Origin: Agriotes lineatus
Taxonomy: Eukaryota; Arthropoda; Insecta; Coleoptera; Elateridae
DNA length: 64,000 nt
Reading direction: 5' to 3'
Assembly (NCBI GenBank): GCA_940337035.1
Contig: CALNHX010007448.1
Span: 1 to 64,000, forward strand
Shown here: one piece after another, positions 59,613 through 64,000 of the stretch
How positions within the stretch are numbered: position 1 is the first letter of the stretch
How the letters are laid out: every line of letters begins with the position of its first letter
Translations under genes and position numbers: made by a program
The notes under the pieces: generated by a model
Told to the model about the DNA's origin: nothing
Databases searched by the model: none
Seen by the model: the letters and a program-made list of their open reading frames with translations, nothing else

Positions 59613-59905
59613 TGTGTAGATGAACTTATTATTCTAATAAAAGTAATGGTTTGTTTTTTATACTCGGCTAACGCTGAAAATGTTAATTACGTTTTATTAT
59701 TAAACCAAAATTGTATTGTGTAGATGTGTAGATAAACCTATTTTTAGAAAAGTACCTAATGTTTTGTTTTATATACTCGACTTAACACTGAAAATGTTGA
59801 TTACGTTTTATTTTTAAACCAATTCATTGTGTAGATGAACTTATTATTCTAATAAAAGTAATGTGTTTTTTGTATACTCGCCTTAACGCTGAAAATGTTG
59901 ATCCT
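59565..59905. repeat. About 110-bp tandem repeats of the transposase 3' end
   Basis: TTAACGCTGAAAATGTTGATTA recurs at about 59559, 59669, 59783 and 59883 with small changes. Each unit includes the last transposase codons, TGTGTAGATG, AACTTATTATTCTAATAAAAG and a TATACTCG end. Present in both copies of the family, so it arose before they spread. Confidence 0.85.
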
Positions 59906-60647
59906 TGTACGTAAAAGTACTTTCAAACCTACGAATTAAAAGTGTTGCCTAACAACATATACCTTCTGTAATCATACCAATAAGGGAAACGTCAATTCCA
60001 ATGACAGCTTTTGGTATTAAAAGTAATGTCTTTGAAGACAGCTGCAAGAAATATATTTGCGAGAAATCAGTATTTATCCCTTGTCAAAGTTATTGTAGTC
60101 AATTTTTCTTTTTTTCTTTTTATGTCAACTATTCTGATTGCAACATATCACGTAAATTATGTCAGGTGCAAAACATATTTTTAATTCTACTTAGGGTTTT
60201 TTCATTGGTTTTAAATTTGAACATTCTGTTCTATCTGAATTTAAATTTTGAAATAAAAGCTGCGTGTCACGTCGTGAGTGGCGTGTCACGCCGTGAACGT
60301 GAGTGAACGTGAGCGTGAACGTGCGTGAACGTGACTGTTTAAAGCAAGCGTGAAACGTGCGTGACGTGAGCGAAAATTCACTCACGCGCCCATCTCTAGT
60401 TCTGAGTAAAGCCCTTTACAGATTTTTTTGTAAATGTACCTATTTCCTTTGTTTTGTTGCATATATTTGCCTGTGAGTTTATTTATTGTATAGTACTATT
60501 GTCCATGGCATTTCAAGAGTGTATGAGAGGTAAGAATCTTTATATTTTCTTACTGTTGGGAGTTTTAGAGCGAACACATTTTCAAAATGATTTTGTGTCT
60601 TGCTCTTTTATACGAGACATTTTAAGATATAATTGCAATATACGGAA

Positions 60648-61090
60648 GGGGCCATAATTATATACAAGCAAACCGCGCGCTACGCGCTGCGAGTCTTGAA
60701 TCGGCGCGCACGTGAAATAGGATACGCGAAAGGTCAAGCTCCGAACCGAGCGCTAAGATAAGAAAAACAAAACCTAAACAAATATAAACATCTGTGAAGC
60801 CGGAACTTGAGATTTTATTTTGTGCCACAGACACACATTAAGGAAAATTATATTATAGATAACAGTAATGAGATAACATAAACAACAAAATGAAATGCTT
60901 GAGTAAGAAAGAGATGACCATACGATAAAATTATTTTAGTAGGCATGTTTAGTTGACTTATGTCATAATTAAAATAAGGGTCATACCTAATCGAATATTT
61001 ATTACTATGTTTATCTCTTTCTTACTCAAGCAATACGAGTTATTTTCTTGTTCATGTTATCTCATTGCTGTTATATATAATTGTGGCTCC
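60648..61090. mobile_element. MITE-like element with inverted ends and inner arms
   Basis: The outer ends GGGGCCATAATTATATA (60648) and the inverse of GGAGCCACAATTATATA (ending 61090) bracket inner arms: AACAGTAATGAGATAACATA..TGCTTGAGTAAGAAAGAGAT (60860-60917) against its inverse at 61010-61072. No protein frame and no clear target duplication were seen. Confidence 0.6.
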
Positions 61091-61256
61091 ATCGGTATAA
61101 TTAATCGCCTCTGAAACTTATTATATTTTAATATGAAGCTGTATCATATGAAAATCGAAGCTTAGTTGCATGAGTGCCTTGCTTTCCCATAAAATTTCTT
61201 TCGATTAGATAATTGTACAAAAGATCGGTATTTATTTCTTTTACTCGATATTTAGT

Positions 61257-63500
61257 CATCATCATCATCATCCTTCACGGATATAGACCTACTGGCCTGT
61301 TCCGGTTCAACTCCAACGCTTGTGAGGTCTGCTAACATCTCGTTTTCTTTGGGGTTTATATTCCTTTGCAGTTTTGGTAATCTTCTATCTTCCATTTGGT
61401 CTAAATGTTGTGGTCATCTTTCATATAGAAGAGCCGGTATAGCTAAATGTTAATCAAATTTTAGTTTAGTTTCTTTCCTGGTTTTTGCTTTAAGGGTTCG
61501 ATTTATCGTTCCGCAAATAGATTGTAATCTATTTATTTTTTGCGATCGTAGTAAGAGCCCAAGTATCTAAAGTAACTTACTTGTTCAAGAATGTTTCCGT
61601 TTATAGACCGCTCTTTGTAAGTTATTTTATGAAGTTGTTATGACTGCTTGATCGTCGTCAAAGAGAATTGTGCTGATCGAGTTATTCGTTGTGAGGGGAA
61701 TTCTTGTTGGTGCTTGTTTTTTCCATTCTTTGATCATGTCGTCCAAGTAAAGGTTAAATAGCACGTTAGATAAACAGCACCCTTGTCTTACGCTTTTTTT
61801 AATTGGAATGTATTCGTTACTGACTTCTTCTTCTACTTCTTTTTCTCCTTCTTTATTGTAGGTTTGATAACCTGTTTTTCTTCACTCTTCTGATAATTTT
61901 ATGGCGAATCTGCTTAAGATGTTAGCCAACTTTTCGTCCATCGTTTTAGTGGTCTTCCTGGTCTACTCTTTCCTAGAGGTTTCGAGTTCTTTGCTATCCT
62001 TATCAATCTGTTGTCGTCAGCTCTTTCTACATGATCGTTCCATTCTTTGCATTTTCTCTTCACAAATTTTCCTATATCGGCGATATTACACTGTTCTATA
62101 ATATATTGGTTTCGTATTCTGTCCATTCTAGTTTTTCCCACAATGGTCCTAAGCGTGTTCATCTCTGCAGTCCGTAAGAGTTCTTTTGTTCTTTTTGTAT
62201 CCGCTCTGGTTTCGGCACCATAGACTAATGTTGGCCTAACTATAGTTATTTGTTACCCCAGGTTATATCTCTAAGAAAGCCTGATATTCTGGCCCCATTC
62301 CAAGATTGTCGTTTTACTTCTTCGTAGTTGTTTATATGACTTGTAATGTCTACCCCTAAATATTTGAAATTCATGACCTGCTCTATCATATATCTCTGTA
62401 ACTCTAGTTTGTAGCTTATAGGATCCTTTGCGATTGTCATAGATTTTGTTTTGCTTTTTGATACAACCATTTTTATTTCTAGAGGCCTGTTTGATTCTGG
62501 TAGATATTTGACGCTGTTAATTAATTTGTCCATTACTAAACTGAAGAGTACAGGACTCATGGCGCCATCTTGTCGTATGCTTGAGTTACAATTTATCTCT
62601 TGTGTATATTCATTTTCTACTTTAATCTTTGTTTTCACTTGAAAATTCATATCGTGAATAATCTTAATAGTTTTGCTGGGTACTTCAAAGTATCTTAATG
62701 TTGATAATACCTCACATAGCCTTGTGTGATCAAATGCCTTCGTAAGATCAACGAAATATAAGAAAGCATTATATTTAATCGCCTTTTCGACTATCTATTG
62801 TACTATAAATATTGCGACAGTAGTTTGATTTGAATCCCTGTTGCTCTCCAATTATGTGTATATATTATTGCAGTGTTTCTAGAATGATTTTCTTAAATAT
62901 TGGAATTGTTACACTGACTGTCCATTCTTGCGGTATGTTGCCAGACTTTAATATAAGAATAGTTTTTCTAGTTCTTTAATCAGGTTTTCTCCTCCGTATT
63001 TTAAGTATTCATTTCTGATCTCATCCATACCTGGCGTTTTTCTGTATTTTAGTTTTTTCAAGACCTCCTGTTTTATTCTTGGTTATAGTTACATTTTCTT
63101 CTTCCTTGTCTAGTATTATATTTTCTTCAGGCTGATTTTTATACAGTTGCTATTTCCATTGCTCGGTTTGAATTTTATTGATCTTTATTGTCTCATTTAC
63201 TTCAGCTTTTCTGTTTCTGAGCATTTTCCAAACCTTTTTCTGGGCGCCATTTAGATCCCGTTCCATATTCTTTGTGAAGCTCTCCCAAATAGTGTTCCTT
63301 TATTTTTTTTATTTTTGCATTAGCCAAGTTTCTTTTTCATATGTAGTTTTCGCGATCTTGTGGGATTTTGCTTGTCTTGTATTGTAAAAATTCTTTCTTT
63401 CTCTGTGCAGATATTTCTTTTACCTCTGGAGTGAACCAAGGTGTGTTCTATTTTTGATTGTTGATGCTCTTTTTAATTGTCTTTTCTTTAAAGCTTCTTC
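61257..63500 (-). mobile_element. Degraded LINE, minus strand, (GAT)n tail
   Basis: The element reads leftwards and its 3' tail is the ATC run at 61257-61271. The protein remnants at 61914-62162 and 62246-62650 are reverse-transcriptase C terminus. Weaker resemblance to the linker region extends to about 63500 on the minus strand. The 5' end is not defined. Confidence 0.7.
61914..62650 (-). pseudogene. LINE reverse transcriptase C-terminal half, catalytic motif deleted
   Basis: From 62650 leftwards: IRQDGAMSPVLFSLVMDKLI (a decayed RQGCPLSP block), then PLEIK directly joined to MVVSKSKTKSMTIAKDP, FKYLGVDITS and the C-terminal RTIVGKTRMDRIRNQYI..KEWNDHVERADDNRLIRIAKN, GRPLKRW. The YADD catalytic block that should lie between PLEIK and MVVSKSKTK is absent, so an internal deletion removed the active site. 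Confidence 0.78.
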
Positions 63501-64000
63501 GGTCGCTTTAATTATAGTGGAGTACTGAAAAAAATGCCCACGATTCCGTCCATGATTTAATTTTTTTTTATATATACTTCGGGTCTGTATTTATGTCTGG
63601 AGGTGGATGTGACCGCACTATTTAATGGATAATTTAATAAATTGGCCCGAAAAATGTGCAAAAATGGGTTTTTCACGGATGCCTTCGACAATTCAATTCG
63701 AAATAAAAAAACGTTCGAATAAAACATGGAGCTATTCTGAACACAAACAATTTGAGTTTGGATTAATGAAAAGCGGTTAACCGGTGCGAAAGTTACAGCC
63801 CTTTGACCGACCTCGCCCGTTGGAATTGTTTCTCAGGGATTTCCTACTCAGGGCGGTCGGTCGGATCCTGTTTTTGGGGGGATGGCATGCAATTAGAGCG
63901 TCCGTTTTTTAAATTTATAGATTCACGGGCATACGAGAAGATGTGCCACGGGTAAGGTGCTTGGTCTAAAGGGGGCAGAGGGGGAAGGGAGGCCGCGAAA
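63501..64000. other. No gene recognised at the right edge
   Basis: A stretch with moderate G+C content (ACCGACCTCGCCCG, GGGCGGTCGGTCGGATCC). It may be the start of another repeat that continues outside the window. Confidence 0.35.

Larger units (their letters stand above)
58868..60398 (+). mobile_element. Internally deleted hAT element (family 1, copy B), 8-bp target duplication
   Basis: A 1531-bp element has termini TAGGGATGGGCGCGTGA and the inverse of TAGAGATGGGCGCGTGA. It is flanked by GTTCTGAG (58860-58867 and 60399-60406), a perfect 8-bp duplication. It is the inverse-orientation relative of 40636-42119, with the same CGTGAACGTGA subterminal arrays at both ends, the same transposase remnant and the same tandem 3'-end repeats. 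Neither copy can encode a full transposase. Confidence 0.93.

Overview
The window looks like repeat-rich nuclear DNA from an insect, quite possibly a beetle, though the order is an inference. It is AT-rich, lacks bacterial or phage gene organisation, and is built from satellite DNA, cut-and-paste DNA transposons with their internally deleted derivatives, degraded non-LTR retrotransposons (LINEs), a tRNA-headed SINE and many foldback/MITE elements. The only strong sign of a host gene is one 129-bp exon (38122-38250), which appears to encode the cytoplasm/membrane anchor of an M13 (neprilysin-like) peptidase. A weaker set of possible 5' exons lies at 22265-23739.

Layout. 1-16945 is a tandem satellite with a 274-bp monomer (about 56 copies) and higher-order structure marked by divergent junction monomers. 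One array unit is interrupted by a 1482-bp Tc1/mariner-type element with DD41D spacing (3682-5163). The array ends exactly at a 3.6-kb hAT element with a ZMYM1-like transposase (16946-20522). 20590-21071 is a fragment of a protein-primed family-B DNA polymerase of Maverick/Polinton type. 21000-31500 holds tandem repeats, foldback elements, a 694-bp mariner-type MITE (29018-29711) and one of two related hAT ends. 33768-36835 is a 5'-truncated LINE on the minus strand. 38122-38250 is the candidate host exon. 39180-44545 is a layered region: a GC-rich segment, three 132-bp tandem repeats, and an RTE-like LINE on the plus strand broken by two hAT-type insertions, each with a clear 8-bp target duplication. 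44961-48398 is a tyrosine-recombinase gene of Crypton/KIAA1958 type on the minus strand. It is split by a 60-bp intron and by a 2.15-kb foldback transposon. 48.4-64 kb carries further LINE fragments, a SINE, a second copy of the deleted hAT family (58868-60398), a MITE, and a degraded LINE (61257-63500).

The genes do not form a pathway. The biology here is nested mobile DNA, and the order of insertions can be read from it: satellite higher-order duplication, then DD41D insertion; RTE-like LINE, then two hAT insertions; tyrosine recombinase, then foldback insertion. The most notable object is the tyrosine recombinase. Discounting its intron and the foldback insertion with one copy of a 3-bp target duplication, its coding parts sum to exactly 408 codons (407 residues plus stop), with the expected R-H-R-H-Y residues. 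It may therefore be a recently active or host-retained Crypton-like gene.
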